A stretch of DNA of 64,000 bases from Agrypnia vestita (GCA_016648135.1 JADDOH010024925.1:57814-121813); one strand, 5' to 3'. Shown: positions 33,263 to 44,394, counted from the first letter of the stretch. Program-made: numbers and translations. Notes: generated by a model from the letters alone, not told the origin.

Positions 33263-34548
33263 TGTATATTAATTACACTATGTTTATATATAAGTGTTAT
33301 ATATAAACATAATATAGTTCCATATCTATGATCAAGTTGCTTTAATCTTATTCTGAAAGCCACTTAATTATTCACAAATGGACGCATATTTTTTTTTTGC
33401 AAAATTACCCAACATTGTGCAAGCATCTACTTTAACACGGTAGATTTTCAGAGTATACTAAAATAAATTAATAAATAAAATAAAAACATGGTTACTATGA
33501 CAAACAATAATATCAATCCATAGAAGCCCTTTATAAGGGTAGTCGACGGGAGAAGAAGTACAGTAAATTAGATCCTAGTTCTTCAAAATGTGTAGCCTTC
33601 AATATTAATTTAAATGACATTAAAGGCTATTATCATTTGCTTTCTTAAGTCGCTTATAACAGAGTACGTTTTCGTCAATTTAGTATTAACATTTATTAAT
33701 CTGCCTTGTTTATCTCAACAAAGGCAGATTTATAACGAAATGATTGACAGCTTAATTGGGGTATTATAATTGATAGAAAAAAGGGGGTATTGACTTCGTC
33801 TGTTACTGGGCACTAATGGCATTAAGTGTGCACATAAATAGAAGCTTTAATTAGCTTTTTTTTATTTGTATTCCGCATATTAAGTCTTTCTGCGTTTTTA
33901 TACGTGCAACAATATTTGTTTTTTTATTTATAATATGATAGAGACCTGGAGGTCTATGGATAACATTTTACATTAATAGTTCGATACAAAAATACAATAA
34001 TAAAAAAACGAGCAAGCCTTACGGTAGTCGCGTATGATGTGTAACATTTGATATCTCACAATTAAAAATATCATTTGAACAGAAACAGAAATTAACATCA
34101 AAATTTATAAAAGCTAATACCTATATATTTATTAATTAGTATATAGAAAATGTAAGTGCATTTATTTATTATTGAATTGTACCGCACTAAGTAGGTACCG
34201 CATATGTCTACATACGCATTTTGTTTAGAAATGTGTTTGGTCAATTTTCTTATTTATTTTCATAGATGGCGGTATTGTGCCACTATACATATTGTATGAA
34301 AACTAGGATAATTTTTTTTAAATAATCACATAAATAACATAAAATTCGAGAATGTAAATCATTGGTAGTTATTTTTTACATGAATGTAAAAAAAAAAATA
34401 TGAATTGGATAGTTTCGAAGATATAAGCCAAAATATATCAAAGTTACGATATCCACATGCTTGATACCAGCCACGTAACATATATACAAAATCAGAAGCG
34501 TTGACTGTTGAAGTTGGAAGGTGGAAGAATATCATACATACATTAAAA
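33263..34548. other. AT-rich non-coding with a small hairpin
   Basis: TATGTTTATATATAA and its complement form a 15-bp hairpin at 33280-33312. Otherwise nothing recognisable. Confidence 0.45.
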
Positions 34549-34582
34549 AACAAGTGGAATATTGCTTAATATTCCACTTGTT
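34549..34582. other. perfect 15-bp hairpin
   Basis: AACAAGTGGAATATT and its complement with a GCTT loop. Confidence 0.8.
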
Positions 34583-34670
34583 AAATTGCTGCTAAAACTA
34601 TATGTACTACGTCATGAAAAGGATGAAAGTTTTCTTTAAACATATGAAGGAATAAAGATTTATAAGATAC

Positions 34671-35377
34671 TGTAACGAGGCTAAAAATAATTGCGCACTT
34701 CTGTCACATGTCACAACAACACTATCGAAGATTCCAGAATAATCTAGCGTAATCTACGGCTTTCAGGAAGCATCGAGAAGCAACTATAAGGGCCTGGAAG
34801 CCACGAGAAAGTTCTCCTAAACACCAGAAAAGCCTAGAGGGTTCGATACCAGTATTAGCCAGATATAAATAGGACCGCGTGTGAGAGTAACGTTGTCGTT
34901 GTTTTTGGCACGTTTGACAGCGAAACCAAAGCGAAGGCAGCCGCAAGCCGCGAAGGCCAGTTTGGCCAACCGAGCGATAATTTGACATCAAATAATCTGA
35001 AAAGTTCTTTCGCAGCGAAATAAACCGGAGCGAATAATACGTGCGGAAATCGGTTGAAATGTTCTAGTGAATCGTGATTAATGTGTTAAAGCGATTATAA
35101 AGTATCTATTTACGAGTGATGAATTTATGAAATAGTTTAATTTAGATAATAGCGTTAAGCTAAATGGCGTTAAGTTAAGATGGAGTGACAACGTCCTCAA
35201 AGACATCTCTACCTTAGAGCTTCGGATCTGAAGAGAGCTGGCACTAAACCGAGATGAGTGGAGGAAGATTATTGAGGAGGCCAAGACCCACCAAGGGTTG
35301 TATTGCCAAGAGTGATGATGATGATGAAGTGACTTGGTACGTTTGATTAATTAATCCCGCAGCCACGACACGTGACA
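34671..35377 (+). mobile_element. solo LTR, copy 1
   Basis: Starts TGTAACGAGG and ends CACGTGACA, a TG...CA frame. Shared landmarks with copy 2 (40745) are GCGCACTTCT, GTTCTCCTAAACAC, GAGGGTTCGATACC, a TATAAATA box (34864), AAGCCG/GGCCAG, and GAATGTTCTAGT-like phrases. A LINE R-D end sits inside at 35165-35332. No gag or pol remains between LTRs, so this is a solo LTR. Gypsy-type is likely but not proven. Flanking ATAC/ATAT may be a decayed 4-bp duplication. Confidence 0.65.
35165..35332 (+). pseudogene. LINE family R-D inserted in the solo LTR
   Basis: Plus copy of the 33060 sequence (GACAACGTCCTCAAAGACAT, GAGATGAGTGGAGGAAGATT), ending in ATG repeats. It lies within the LTR, giving the order of insertion. 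Confidence 0.65.
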
Positions 35378-35394
35378 ATATATACAACCTTAAA

Positions 35395-35495
35395 ATTTTT
35401 GATAATGTGTGGATGCTTTAATGGTGGAGTTGGTAAACGTTGCATTGTGTAAAGTGATCACAAGCCCTGGACCACCCCGTAAAGGCTTTTTGCGC
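35395..35495 (-). mobile_element. MITE-B fragment
   Basis: GTGTGGATGCTTTAATGGTGG, CGTTGCATTGTGTAAAGTG and ACAAGCCCTGGACCA match the family core. Confidence 0.5.
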
Positions 35496-36059
35496 ACGCT
35501 TCAAGAATAAAAATTATTATGAAATAACGACTCTATTTTCTGTTGTGTTTTCGTTTAACGGCGAACGAATTAAGCCGTTAATTTGGCTAACTTTATTTCG
35601 AACCGAATGACTAACAACTAACAAGGCACAAAGTTGGCTAACTGTTTTATACCGGCCCGTCGTCCGGCGGTGGGTCGCAATTAGTCCAGGATCCGAGCTC
35701 AACTTTCGCAAAAGTGGTTCTTGTTTAAACGTGTCGCGAAAACCTCACCAGAACGGAATTGCGGTTCCGAAAGTTAGTTGGGAAAATGGTCAGCGAGTTA
35801 GCGTTTATTGTTTGTTGGATGTTTTTGATTACGCGTTATTCGCGCGATTGTGTTTTTGTGTGTCGGCTGGCAAGGGTTAAATTAATTTGTTTCGCAGCAG
35901 CCACTAATGCTAGACCCAGTGCTTTTCTATTATTGGTAGAACGCCCATCTAGAATGAGGCAGTGTTAAGGAAATTAATTAAATTCAATTTATTTAATAAT
36001 ATGTACATTACAAACTAAGTGTTCAAGGCATACTATGGAAGTATATATCAAAATAAAAA
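35496..36059. other. GC-richer single-copy-looking block
   Basis: Bases 35510-35950 are GC-richer with no recognised frame; a candidate conserved non-coding region. Confidence 0.35.
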
Positions 36060-36320
36060 TATTTAATAAATTAAAAATAACATAAAATCTGGTCAAAGGT
36101 GTAGGAGAATCCCCCCTCAAACTCGTGGAATATATCAATACCCAAAGCGATTTTGTTCAGCATAGCTGTGGCTCTTCCAACAGGCATAACCATCGGCAGG
36201 TTGGTCCTGTATATTGGAATGTGAAACAATCTATGCTGACCATGTCTAATGTAATTATCAGGAACATACAAACCAATGCTCTGCATAGTTATATATATCC
36301 AAATAGGAATCATCCGTTTA
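36060..36320 (-). pseudogene. Jockey/CR1-like LINE C-terminal end
   Basis: An 80-codon minus-strand frame contains RHGQHRLFHIPIYRTNLP and later ATAMLNKIALGIDIFH. The 'LFxIPxxRTN...R...LN....DIF' pattern is the usual end of Jockey-superfamily LINE polyproteins. Compare 60660. Confidence 0.5.
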
Positions 36321-36964
36321 TTTCAAGGGGCTGTGTCAGTGACATCTGTTTTCTCTTCTCATGAAACAATATACATTAATTTCGCAACTGGTAATGATAC
36401 TTGTAATATGGAGTATTAAGCAATATTCTTTTTAATGTATATACATATATGATATTCTTCCGCCTATATAGCCTGAAAATCAATATTTTCAAATTTTTAA
36501 CTCCTTTTGTAGACCGGCATTTACCTATTATTAACAATATTTTTATATGTATGTAAATACAAATTGATTTTGAAAATTTAATTTATGATATGCTTATTGT
36601 ACATAAGTACTTATTATTCGTACAAAAGAGTTTGATGCATACCTACCAGTTATTTAACTTTAATATAAAAGTAAAATTCTTTCGAGAACATAGGTATTCC
36701 TAGATACATAGTTCCAAATTACTTATATAGAAGTTGGCTGCAATGATATTTTCCCAAAATAAAGGTTGTCAAACGCAGTTCCAAGGCTTTAGGGGAGGTG
36801 CACGACGAGCTTAGGAAGGGTCTTAGATCAAAATAAGGGTGGAAGCGTAGGTACTTGACAAATCGGATTCTTTATATGTAATATTTTTTATTGAGAATGT
36901 GAAATTCTGAACAGAATGTTAATATTCATTTTCAAAACCTTAAAAAATATGATTTATAAATTTA
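36321..36964. other. AT-rich non-coding
   Basis: Nothing recognisable. Confidence 0.4.
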
Positions 36965-37415
36965 CTTTTTCAGAACAAAGTTCTGTGAAATATTTTTAAT
37001 AACCAAATTAATTAATCAATTAGAAAAACATACAGAAAAATCTATTTCACGAAAAAATATTTGGCTACTACCGGGATTCGAACTCTGGTCACCTCCTTTT
37101 ACATTTCCGTGAATATATCAACCATATATGTAATTCTCATTAATTGATTTTTTTTGTCCATAGAGCAATCCACTTTTTTGATACAATAGTTCAAATTATT
37201 TTGAAATACTACCGATAGATGGACGCCAGAATTAATTAATTAATTCATTTTTATTTGAACACATTCGTATTTGTGAAGTTGTAATTTTTCAGAACGAAGT
37301 TCTGTGAAATATTTTTAATAACCAAATTAATTATTAGAAAGACATACAGAAAAATCTAATTCATGAAAAAATATTTGGCTATTACCGGGATTAGAACTCG
37401 GGTCACCTTAAAAAT
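36965..37415 (-). repeat. direct duplication containing SINE S2 twice
   Basis: Bases 36965-37110 and 37277-37415 are about 90% alike. Each has CAGAACAAAGTTCTGTG or a variant, AATAACCAAATTAATT, ACATACAGAAAAATC and a minus-strand S2 B box (GGGATTCGAACTC). The spacing is about 312 bp. Confidence 0.65.
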
Positions 37416-37865
37416 GTACTATTTGTGTTAGGGGATGGAAATTTAAAAAAAAAGCATATTTTTTACCATTTGACGATGTAACCAATTGTAAACTCTCGAT
37501 ACAAGAAAATTTATAAGATAAAACGTTATTCAAAGAACAAAATTGAGCTTTAAGGAAGTTTGTGCTCCTAGAAAAAATTAACATTTAAACAATCAAATAC
37601 GTCAAAAAATTTAAACAGCGCGCCCGTTCAAAGGTTAACTAATAGTATAGCGCTTTTCATTAAAAACGGAAATCCGGCCACGTTTAAACTCATCATACCA
37701 ATATCTGGTAGTTTAACGTAGTTTTACGTAGAAACCTAGTTTTACATAGAAACGAAAGTGCAAGGTCCTTATAAATGTGTGCGACACCACATTAATATCT
37801 TCACACGTCTTTCCATTAAAAATAATTAATCGAATCGTTGACTGAAATTCCCATTTTTCGTTGAC
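37416..37865. other. AT-rich non-coding
   Basis: Nothing recognisable. Confidence 0.4.
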
Positions 37866-38068
37866 TGCAACAAATAATAATAAACTTATTTTTTCAATTG
37901 ATTCAGCAATATTTTAGATTGACATTTTTAAATATTAAATATATTTTTAAATAATCATGGTGTTTCTGAATTTGCAAATCATTTATTAGAAAATGATCAC
38001 GGTTTTGATAAAAAATTAGGACTTTCTATTTTACACGTATATAATATTGGTCTGAAATTGAATAATTT

Positions 38069-38130
38069 AGAAATTAGAAATTAGAAATTAGAAATTAGTA
38101 AATTAGAAATTAGAAATCATTAGAAATTAG
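38069..38130. repeat. AATTAGAA-type tandem repeat
   Basis: About six imperfect 8-10-bp units, starting inside the PLE coding remnant. Confidence 0.8.
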
Positions 38131-38320
38131 TAAAGCATGTAGGTAATATAGTAAACAAAATATTATTAATTATCAATTTAATTTAACTACAAACCCAGTT
38201 CTGAAATTTTTTCCAATAATTGTGCGCAATCAAGAAGATCAGCAATAATATTTAAAAATAATTTAGAAAAGCAAAAAACATTTTCATTTTGATATTTTTT
38301 GATATTTTGACATTTATAAA

Positions 38321-38354
38321 ACACCCTTACGATTTTTCCCAAACATGTAGGTGT
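38321..38354 (+). ncRNA. hammerhead-like motif J, decayed
   Basis: ACACC and GGTGT still pair as stem I. The box reads CTTACGA and the GAAA box CAAA; palindrome ACATGT is kept, with A as H17. Inactive by sequence. Confidence 0.5.
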
Positions 38355-38649
38355 AATTAATAAAATATTAGTAGATACAAACAAATAATACAATCAATAT
38401 TTAATCATAAACTTGTCCACTTGCAGTCAATCATGTATCAAAATAAAACTACTTGTTAAATTTTTAGAGGCGGTGTTCGAAATATGACGTATAACAGATT
38501 TTGTGTCAGTGGCGCCATCAGTCGTTAAACACGTGTACTATTCGTGCAACCCTCGTTTGTATTTTAGTCTGCTTATTCTTTAACGTTGATAGATTTGACA
38601 TTAGCATTGTAAAGATTATTCATAGTGATTATAAAACTAGGTGATGTTA

Positions 38650-39005
38650 TCTATGCCCGGAACAGCTATACAGTAGTCTGGCTAAACCACTGCCTCAGGT
38701 TTTTCAGCTATGGTGTTCTCCTTCTTCCAGGGCCCCGACTTCCGGCAATCTTACCCTGTATTATGCGATGCAGTATCGCGTACTTTTCTGGATGTCTCAT
38801 ATGTCCGTGATATTGAAATTTTCGGATTTTAATAACTTCTTTTTCTTTATTCATTCGAACTTTGACATATTTATTCGTAACTCTGTCCATCCAGCATTTG
38901 AGTATACTTCTGTAGGTCCACACCTCGAATTCCTCAAGAAGCCTTATCAATTCTTTAGTAAGCGTCCATGCTTACATAAAATAATACCAAAAACACGTAG
39001 CATCT
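38650..39005 (-). pseudogene. LINE family R-C, best copy
   Basis: An 80-codon minus-strand frame reads MIRLLEEFEVWTYRSILKCW, then RHPEKYAILHRIIQGKIAGS, then RGPGRRR. It is the post-RT C-terminal region of an RTE-like LINE. Upstream domains are absent. Confidence 0.7.
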
Positions 39006-39249
39006 GACCATTCGCATTGAGAGAATCGGAATCTCTAATCGACAGGTAAATATTAAACAGACGATACTGAAATATAGATAATTTTAAAGCTTTTCACGCA
39101 ATTCAATGATCATTTTTATTATTCATCTATCCCTTAGGTATACCATTTACTTGTTTGGAGTTAGTTATTCTTGAACGATCGAAAGGATTCTCCATCCTAA
39201 ATGATATCCATCATTTTAGACGTTTAGGTGGTTTGGGGGTGCTTTGGGA

Positions 39250-39722
39250 GCAGTTGCTTTAAGGTCACCACCGTCATGCGTCGAAAAAGCTCCAAAGACG
39301 TAGAATATTTGATGATTTATTATCTAGATTAAACAAGTACAAAATATACATGAGTATGATTACAAAGACAATGAAAGATACTCTAAGGGCCGTAGCCTCC
39401 GGCCACCGCCGGAGGTCTTTGCAAGACTGACATGCCCACGTAGAGTATGGGCCGCTTTTTATACCATCCGAGAACAAAGGATTCCTACTTGCCCGCGTGT
39501 GCCTGGAGAATTCGTCACCTCCGCGCGGGTGCGTGACTGCAACATTGTGGTACTAGGGCGATGGCCTCGCCGTCCTCATGTCACTGGATGATCTGCTGAC
39601 GAAGTCGCGACTATACAATGTATGCGTTGACGGTCTGCTCGGGACTGTGGCTTGTATAGTATAGGGTAACCCCATAGACGTTTGTCCACCATGTTGCTCG
39701 AGGTCTTCCTTGTAGTCTTCTG
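39250..39722 (-). promoter_or_regulatory. possible LTR promoter, minus strand
   Basis: The minus strand carries GGTATAAAAAGCGGCC (near 39460), followed about 30 bp on by TCAGTC, a TATA plus initiator pair. A GC-rich 8-bp hairpin (39396-39415) lies downstream. The element ends were not resolved. Confidence 0.3.
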
Positions 39723-40744
39723 CTGGTACATATTATGTTTACATTACATGAGCAATTTTGTTGTCTGTTCTCTTCATTTTCTGACTAAACCATCAATTAG
39801 CTTATTATAATTTCAAAGATTTAAGAAATATTATTACTTCACCCCATCAACACGTTTCTTTGGTTAAAAAATACATATTATGTCACCTTCTAAATTGCAC
39901 TTATCCCAAACACTGCATAAAATAATTCATTGTATTTTTAATCCCAGTCTCCCCTAACTTCGCCTCACACCCTTAACGCACTTAAGCTTTTTTTCTTGAG
40001 ATGGAAAGAAAGGGACAGACTTACGCGAGACGTCCGCGGAGGGGACGAGACAATCTATGCGAAACAGGGGAGGCCGGGGTAGCTATGTACCATTATTTAC
40101 ACTTCTTAAGTGTATTTTGCGCAAACTGTTTGGTAGGGGGTGGGGTGAGTTTGGCAAGTGGGCAAGTTATATTATTATTATTCTTGAAGAGGGTTAGCCT
40201 AATCGAAACAGGGTGAACACGGCGCACGAAGACATGGGACGATCATAGGTACGCGTATTGATTTTTTTCGTATTGAAATACACAAAACGCGTTCAAGAAT
40301 ATGCAGGATTCTTTGATAAGTATTGTGAAAACCCGTTTTCGGAAAAAATTAATAATTTTTTTTTTCATTTATTTAGCAGCTTCTATTTCAAAATTAGTGT
40401 TGCAAAGTAGGTTCATGTTACTGATTTCTCCCAACTTCTAGTTATTTACCAGGAACTTTCCGTATACAAGTATATTCGTTAAAAGTCACAAATTCATGCA
40501 AAAAGTTCTGCGGATTGCAGTTTAACATCACAGGAGCATCATCATTGAACGACCTTTATCCTTCCAGCGTCTTCGTATTTTTAAAGTATTTTTATCACTA
40601 TTATTATTAAATTTTATATATTTATTTTTTGTAGCAGAGATCTTCGCAATCCCACAGATGTGCAATTTTTTGTTACAGGATATTATTCTCTTGTTCAGTT
40701 GAGATGTCTATACTAAGGTAGACCATTTTGCGATGCTAAATTAT
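39723..40744. other. non-coding
   Basis: A GC-richer patch at 40000-40090; no gene recognised. Confidence 0.4.
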
Positions 40745-41325
40745 TGCAACGAGATGCTAAACATAATTACGCACTTCTTGTTGTCCCTTTTCACAACCAT
40801 AATGAAGAATCGAGAATGGTCCAGGGTGATCTACGGCCTTCGGGAGGCACTTGAAACATTCTGGAAAAACTCAAAAAAGCCTGTAAGTACGGGAACGTTC
40901 TCCTAAACACTGAAAAGTCTAGGAGGTTCGATACCGGCATTTCTCGGGTATAAATACGACTGCGCGCGATAGAGTTGTTTTTTTTGTTTTGTTGCGCTTG
41001 ACAGGCGAAAACGGAGTGAAGTCGGCTGCAAGCCGATAGGCCAGGCTGGCCAGCCGTGCGATAAATAAGCGAATAATCGAAGTACTTACCTAATTGGTGA
41101 AAGAAATAATCGATTAAATACCGCGAGTAAGAATAGATGGAATGTTCTAGTAAATGTTAAATAAAGTGTTAAAGCAATAAATAAAGTGTAATTTAAAGAA
41201 TGGCGTTAGGTTTAATAGTGTTCGGTGATCTTGTACATTAAATAATTAATTAATCAGTAATTAATAAATCGCTAATTAATTTCCAGCGTTTTCATTCATT
41301 CTTCCCTCAGCCACGACACGTGACT
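40745..41325 (+). mobile_element. solo LTR, copy 2
   Basis: Homologous to 34671-35377 along its length (TGCAACGAG start, GTTCTCCTAAACAC, TATAAATA at 40949, GAATGTTCTAGTAAATG, CCACGACACGTGAC end). It lacks the R-D insertion. The sequences differ throughout, so both are old. Confidence 0.65.
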
Positions 41326-42235
41326 AAAAGAATATTAAAAAATACGTATTAAACAACCAGATCTCATTCTTTGTTCATATGACTTGTTCAGTTTAAAGGG
41401 CACAATCACATTTTATATTATAAGTTTATATTTCTTTGAGCTTGTAATACATTATTTACACAAAACCAAGTTTTTACCATCATGTATTACAAGTTCGATA
41501 TCATTGACCTTGAAAACCACTTTATAACTGCACGGTAGATAAATGTGCTTTCATTAGACACGTGACAATTAAATGCGTAATACATACACACACATATAAA
41601 TATAAAATAATATGTTGCAAGCCTCTCAGCCATTACCTACCTCACTAGCTTTATATAAATGCATGTTCTGAAATTGTTAGCCTTTTCTGTACATTTTATT
41701 ATTGTTGATCAATATCTAATATTTCATTTGAGAGAAATAATAATTAAAATGCCTATATCTTGTATATTTCCCTCAATTGTCGATTGTTACAGTATTTGTG
41801 GTAAATAATTATTAAAAATTCATAAAAATATAAAAGTAACATGCATTATATATCTTATTTTAATTAATAATAAATAAAACTTTTTTAGTACCTAAAACAT
41901 ACTTCTATAGTTTCTAAACGAGCAGTTCTTTTCATTATATGTGTAATTGTTGTTATTAATTACACATGATCATGAGAGAGAATGCTCATGTCGAAATAAC
42001 GATGAATATAAATCAACGTGTTTACATTACAAAGATTAATTTAGTGTTTATTAAAATAATCATGTTGCACCACGATATAACTGCGATTTCAATCAATACC
42101 TAATTTGGGTACATTGTGTTCATTTGCCTCAATCGTCCATTGTAACAGTATTTGTGTAACTATCTATTAGATTCATTAATAACCTGGTGATAATCTGTAT
42201 CTTTAAATTAAAAAATAAATATAATTAAACTAGTT
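41326..42235. other. AT-rich non-coding with repeat Q copy
   Basis: Bases 41995-42110 resemble repeat Q (CATTACAAAG, GTTGCACCACGATATAACTG). Otherwise nothing recognisable. Confidence 0.4.
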
Positions 42236-42262
42236 AACTTAGTTTACACCACTAAAATTTAT

Positions 42263-42316
42263 TTGGTAAAACCAACCGGTTTCGGAAGCGACGTTCCTTC
42301 ATCAGGGTATACCCAA
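42263..42316 (-). ncRNA. hammerhead ribozyme-like motif A (PLE terminal repeat), intact core
   Basis: Minus strand: TTGG...ACC, CTGATGA (42299-42305), one A, stem II GGAA/TTCC, GAAAC, palindromic ACCGGT, T as H17, then GGT...CCAA. Stem I has an inner ACC/GGT helix and an outer TTGG/CCAA helix with an internal loop between them. It lies about 50 bp past the PLE stop codon, where pLTR ribozymes are expected. Confidence 0.7.
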
Positions 42317-42361
42317 TACTAATTGAACTTTACAAAAATTACAAACAATCATACTTCAGTG

Positions 42362-43078
42362 TTAAGTGTCCAAATGGGGGTAAATAGTGGGGGGTGCGAA
42401 AGAAACAGGTGATAGGGTGAAAGGGAACATATTCAAAATAGGACTGTAAGTTAAATTTTTTTGGTTGTTAATAATAGATTCATTATTATTTATAGCTTTC
42501 TTAATCTCTAGGGCCTCTAAATTATTAAGGCGTCTACTTTTACTATTAATGTGAAGAATGTTGACCCCTGTATTTTTATTAAAACTATGGTTACTCTCAA
42601 TAATATGATTGGAAAATTCGGAAAAATTTGAATTATTTAAGCATCTAATATGTTCTTTAATCCTAATATCAAAATTACGACTCGTTTTTCCAATATAAAA
42701 AGAGGGACAGTCATTACATTTTAGTTTATAAACACCCGAGTGAGTCAATTTGTGATCTTTATCTTTAACGTTTCTCAAAAAGTTACCAATATTATTTGTT
42801 GTATAGAAAGCTGGTTTTATAGAGGGAGGGAGATTTTTCGAGCATTCAATTGAAAAATTGTCAATATATAAGATTCTACGCCATTGTTTAATATCATCGT
42901 TATTTTTATAATTATTGAATAAAAATTTATTTGTGGCTATTTTATTAAGTTTTTTGTTTAGAATTTTATCAATCAAATTAGGAGAGTAACCATTGTTTGT
43001 GGCAATTTGTTTTATTATGGACAGCTCAGTAAGAAAATTAATATCAGACAATGGAACGTTAACAAGTCGGTGTATCAT
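42362..43078 (-). CDS. Penelope-like protein, C-terminal part with GIY-YIG endonuclease
   Basis: A 238-residue frame. In Penelope-like elements a telomerase-like reverse transcriptase is followed by a GIY-YIG nuclease that nicks target DNA for retrotransposition. Here residues 1-90 are the post-RT linker (SMIHRLVNVPLS region) and 111-195 the nuclease. Visible are GVY (115-117), the CxxC of the PLE zinc motif (121, 124), YIG (128-130), Arg134 and Arg139, His143, and His158/His164 as the HxxxxxH half of the zinc motif. Glu188 or Glu191 is the likely metal ligand. The start Met is an artefact of truncation: AAFHS just upstream is in frame with it, and a frameshift lies beyond. The nuclease residues look intact, but without the RT the copy cannot be autonomous. 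Confidence 0.85.
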   Translation of the reverse strand: MIHRLVNVPLSDINFLTELSIIKQIATNNGYSPNLIDKILNKKLNKIATNKFLFNNYKNNDDIKQWRRILYIDNFSIECSKNLPPSIKPAFYTTNNIGNFLRNVKDKDHKLTHSGVYKLKCNDCPSFYIGKTSRNFDIRIKEHIRCLNNSNFSEFSNHIIESNHSFNKNTGVNILHINSKSRRLNNLEALEIKKAINNNESIINNQKNLTYSPILNMFPFTLSPVSFAPPTIYPHLDT

Positions 43079-43190
43079 GGAATGGAAGGCTGCCTTTTTT
43101 TATACAACAGTATAAAAAATAAATATCCGAATGACATAACATTGTCATGTTTTATCTTACCTGTCTGCCCCTTCGTGCATAAACGGCTCG

Positions 43191-43735
43191 ACACCGTTGG
43201 AGTCTAATAATAAAGTGCCAATAGCATCCGATGTCATCGTCACCCTGTCCCATCCAGATGTCCCTTACATCCCTTCCCGCTCCGCCGGGGTGAATATTAT
43301 TTATTGTGCAACTTCGGGTGCCGGTCCAGGATCCAAGATGGAGTTGGCCGGGGTGGGGGATCTGGCTCGCCGCCCCTCGAGTCCCGATCTTTAGTTCCAG
43401 GGGTAGTTTTAGACAGGTATGAAAGGGGATGTGATAGAGATTGCGTCATCTCTTTCCTGCCCGCTGCAGCGCTGGCTGTGAAGATTTTTGACGGTTTTTT
43501 AGATCGATACTGTTTCTTCGACTCCGTCTTTGTACTTCTTGTCATGTACCTATTTGTTATTTTTTTGTTTATTTATGTTTATATATGATGCGTAGCACCA
43601 TTGATAAAATTATTAACAAAACAAATTAATCTAAATAGCTATCTCTAATTAAAATAAACACATTATAAAATAACTCACCAAATTATAAAAAAACAATTAT
43701 AACAATTTTAACTGAATAAAACACTGTCCACGTGG
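43191..43735. other. GC-richer non-coding
   Basis: Bases 43250-43480 are GC-rich, with overlapping unrelated frames on both strands, none recognised. Confidence 0.35.
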
Positions 43736-43943
43736 CATAGAAGTATATGCAGCAATATCCAAAAAAAAAATTAAAAATGTAGTCACTGAAGATAACTAAT
43801 TGAAAATGTACTAAATTCTAGATTTCATGTATTTATCCCTTCCAAAATTACGTTTCCTGTAAAATCTCAAATTCAGGAGATTATAAATTTGTAATCCTCG
43901 AAGACTGCTTTATTTTTTTGATAATGCTGCCTTTGTTTTTATA
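43736..43943. mobile_element. MITE-C, copy 2
   Basis: GCAGCAATATCCAAAAAAAAA on the left and GATAATGCTGCCTTTGTTTT on the right are inverted ends. GTAGTCACTGAAGATAAC and AATGTACTAAATTC match copy 1. Confidence 0.6.
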
Positions 43944-43971
43944 CACATATATGATGTAAAATGTAGCTTGT

Positions 43972-44136
43972 TGATTATGTGGTTAGGACTCTCGCCTCGT
44001 GACCCAGAGGTCGCGGGTTCAAATCTCACTCCAGACCAGCAAGGTAGTTCTATTTTCATAGCATAAGCGTTTAGCTTAGTTTAAAAATAGTAAGAATATT
44101 ATGTGACACGTATTCCGTTTCCGCATCTCTATTTAA
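43972..44136 (+). mobile_element. SINE S1, best copy
   Basis: The head GTAGCTTGTTGATTATGTGG and TTAGGACTC (A box), and CGCGGGTTCAAATCTC (B box), are well kept. The body and 3' motif GACACGTATTCCG are present. It directly abuts MITE-C copy 2. Confidence 0.75.
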
Positions 44137-44338
44137 AAAAACAAACCGATGAATAAAACAGTAAAACAGATTATAATATATAAACTATCACTCTCTAGAA
44201 TTTACTATTTGCTTCTTTTTAAAGTAGTCAAGCTATCGTTGAATAAATATTGTGTATTTTGAATTGGAAACGTATTGTGTATTTTAAAGCTACATAATTA
44301 GAAAACTCTTTTATTTATTTTTATTTACTATACGCACG

Positions 44339-44394
44339 TTTTATCACTACTATAGTTTTGAGATGCGCAGCCCCTCTCTTCGTCAGGTGAGAAA
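44339..44394 (-). ncRNA. hammerhead-like motif H
   Basis: Minus strand: TTT.TCAC, CTGACGA (44380-44386), one A, stem II GAGA/TCTC, AAAAC in place of GAAAC, an 8-nt palindrome ACTATAGT, A as H17, then GTGA.AAA. Stem I is 4 bp plus 3 bp around one mismatch. The G12 change predicts no activity. Confidence 0.55.

Larger units (their letters stand above)
37866..38400 (+). mobile_element. Penelope-like element remnant (endonuclease tail and terminal repeat)
   Basis: Plus-strand bases 37953-38075 translate as SEFANHLLENDHGFDKKLG, then LSILHVYNIGLKLNNLEI. These line up with residues 153-191 of the intact PLE protein at 42362-43078 (SEFSNHIIESNH, VNILHINSK, LNNLEALEI), including both zinc-finger histidines. 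After an AATTAGAA minisatellite the sequence runs into terminal-repeat material ending with hammerhead motif J. Related non-coding sequence is at 14680. Confidence 0.65.
42236..43190 (-). mobile_element. Penelope-like element, 5'-truncated
   Basis: Minus orientation: the 3' part of the coding frame (42362-43078), a short spacer, and a terminal repeat with hammerhead motif A (42263-42316). Weak coding similarity extends to about 43100, with a frameshift before the Met used below. The reverse transcriptase catalytic domain is missing. A second copy of the same family is at 55364-55600. Confidence 0.75.

Noticed and set aside
34830..34850. tRNA B box (GGTTCGATACC) at 34830 and 40925
   Set aside because: Lies inside homologous solo LTRs, with no A box or tRNA fold.
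38041..38130. CRISPR-like array
   Set aside because: Contiguous AATTAGAA units without spacers; a minisatellite.
39396..39415. GC-rich hairpin as a terminator
   Set aside because: Intrinsic terminators are bacterial; this is a eukaryotic genome and there is no gene upstream.
43304..43588. 94-codon frame in a GC-rich patch
   Set aside because: An equally long frame lies on the opposite strand; no motif in either.
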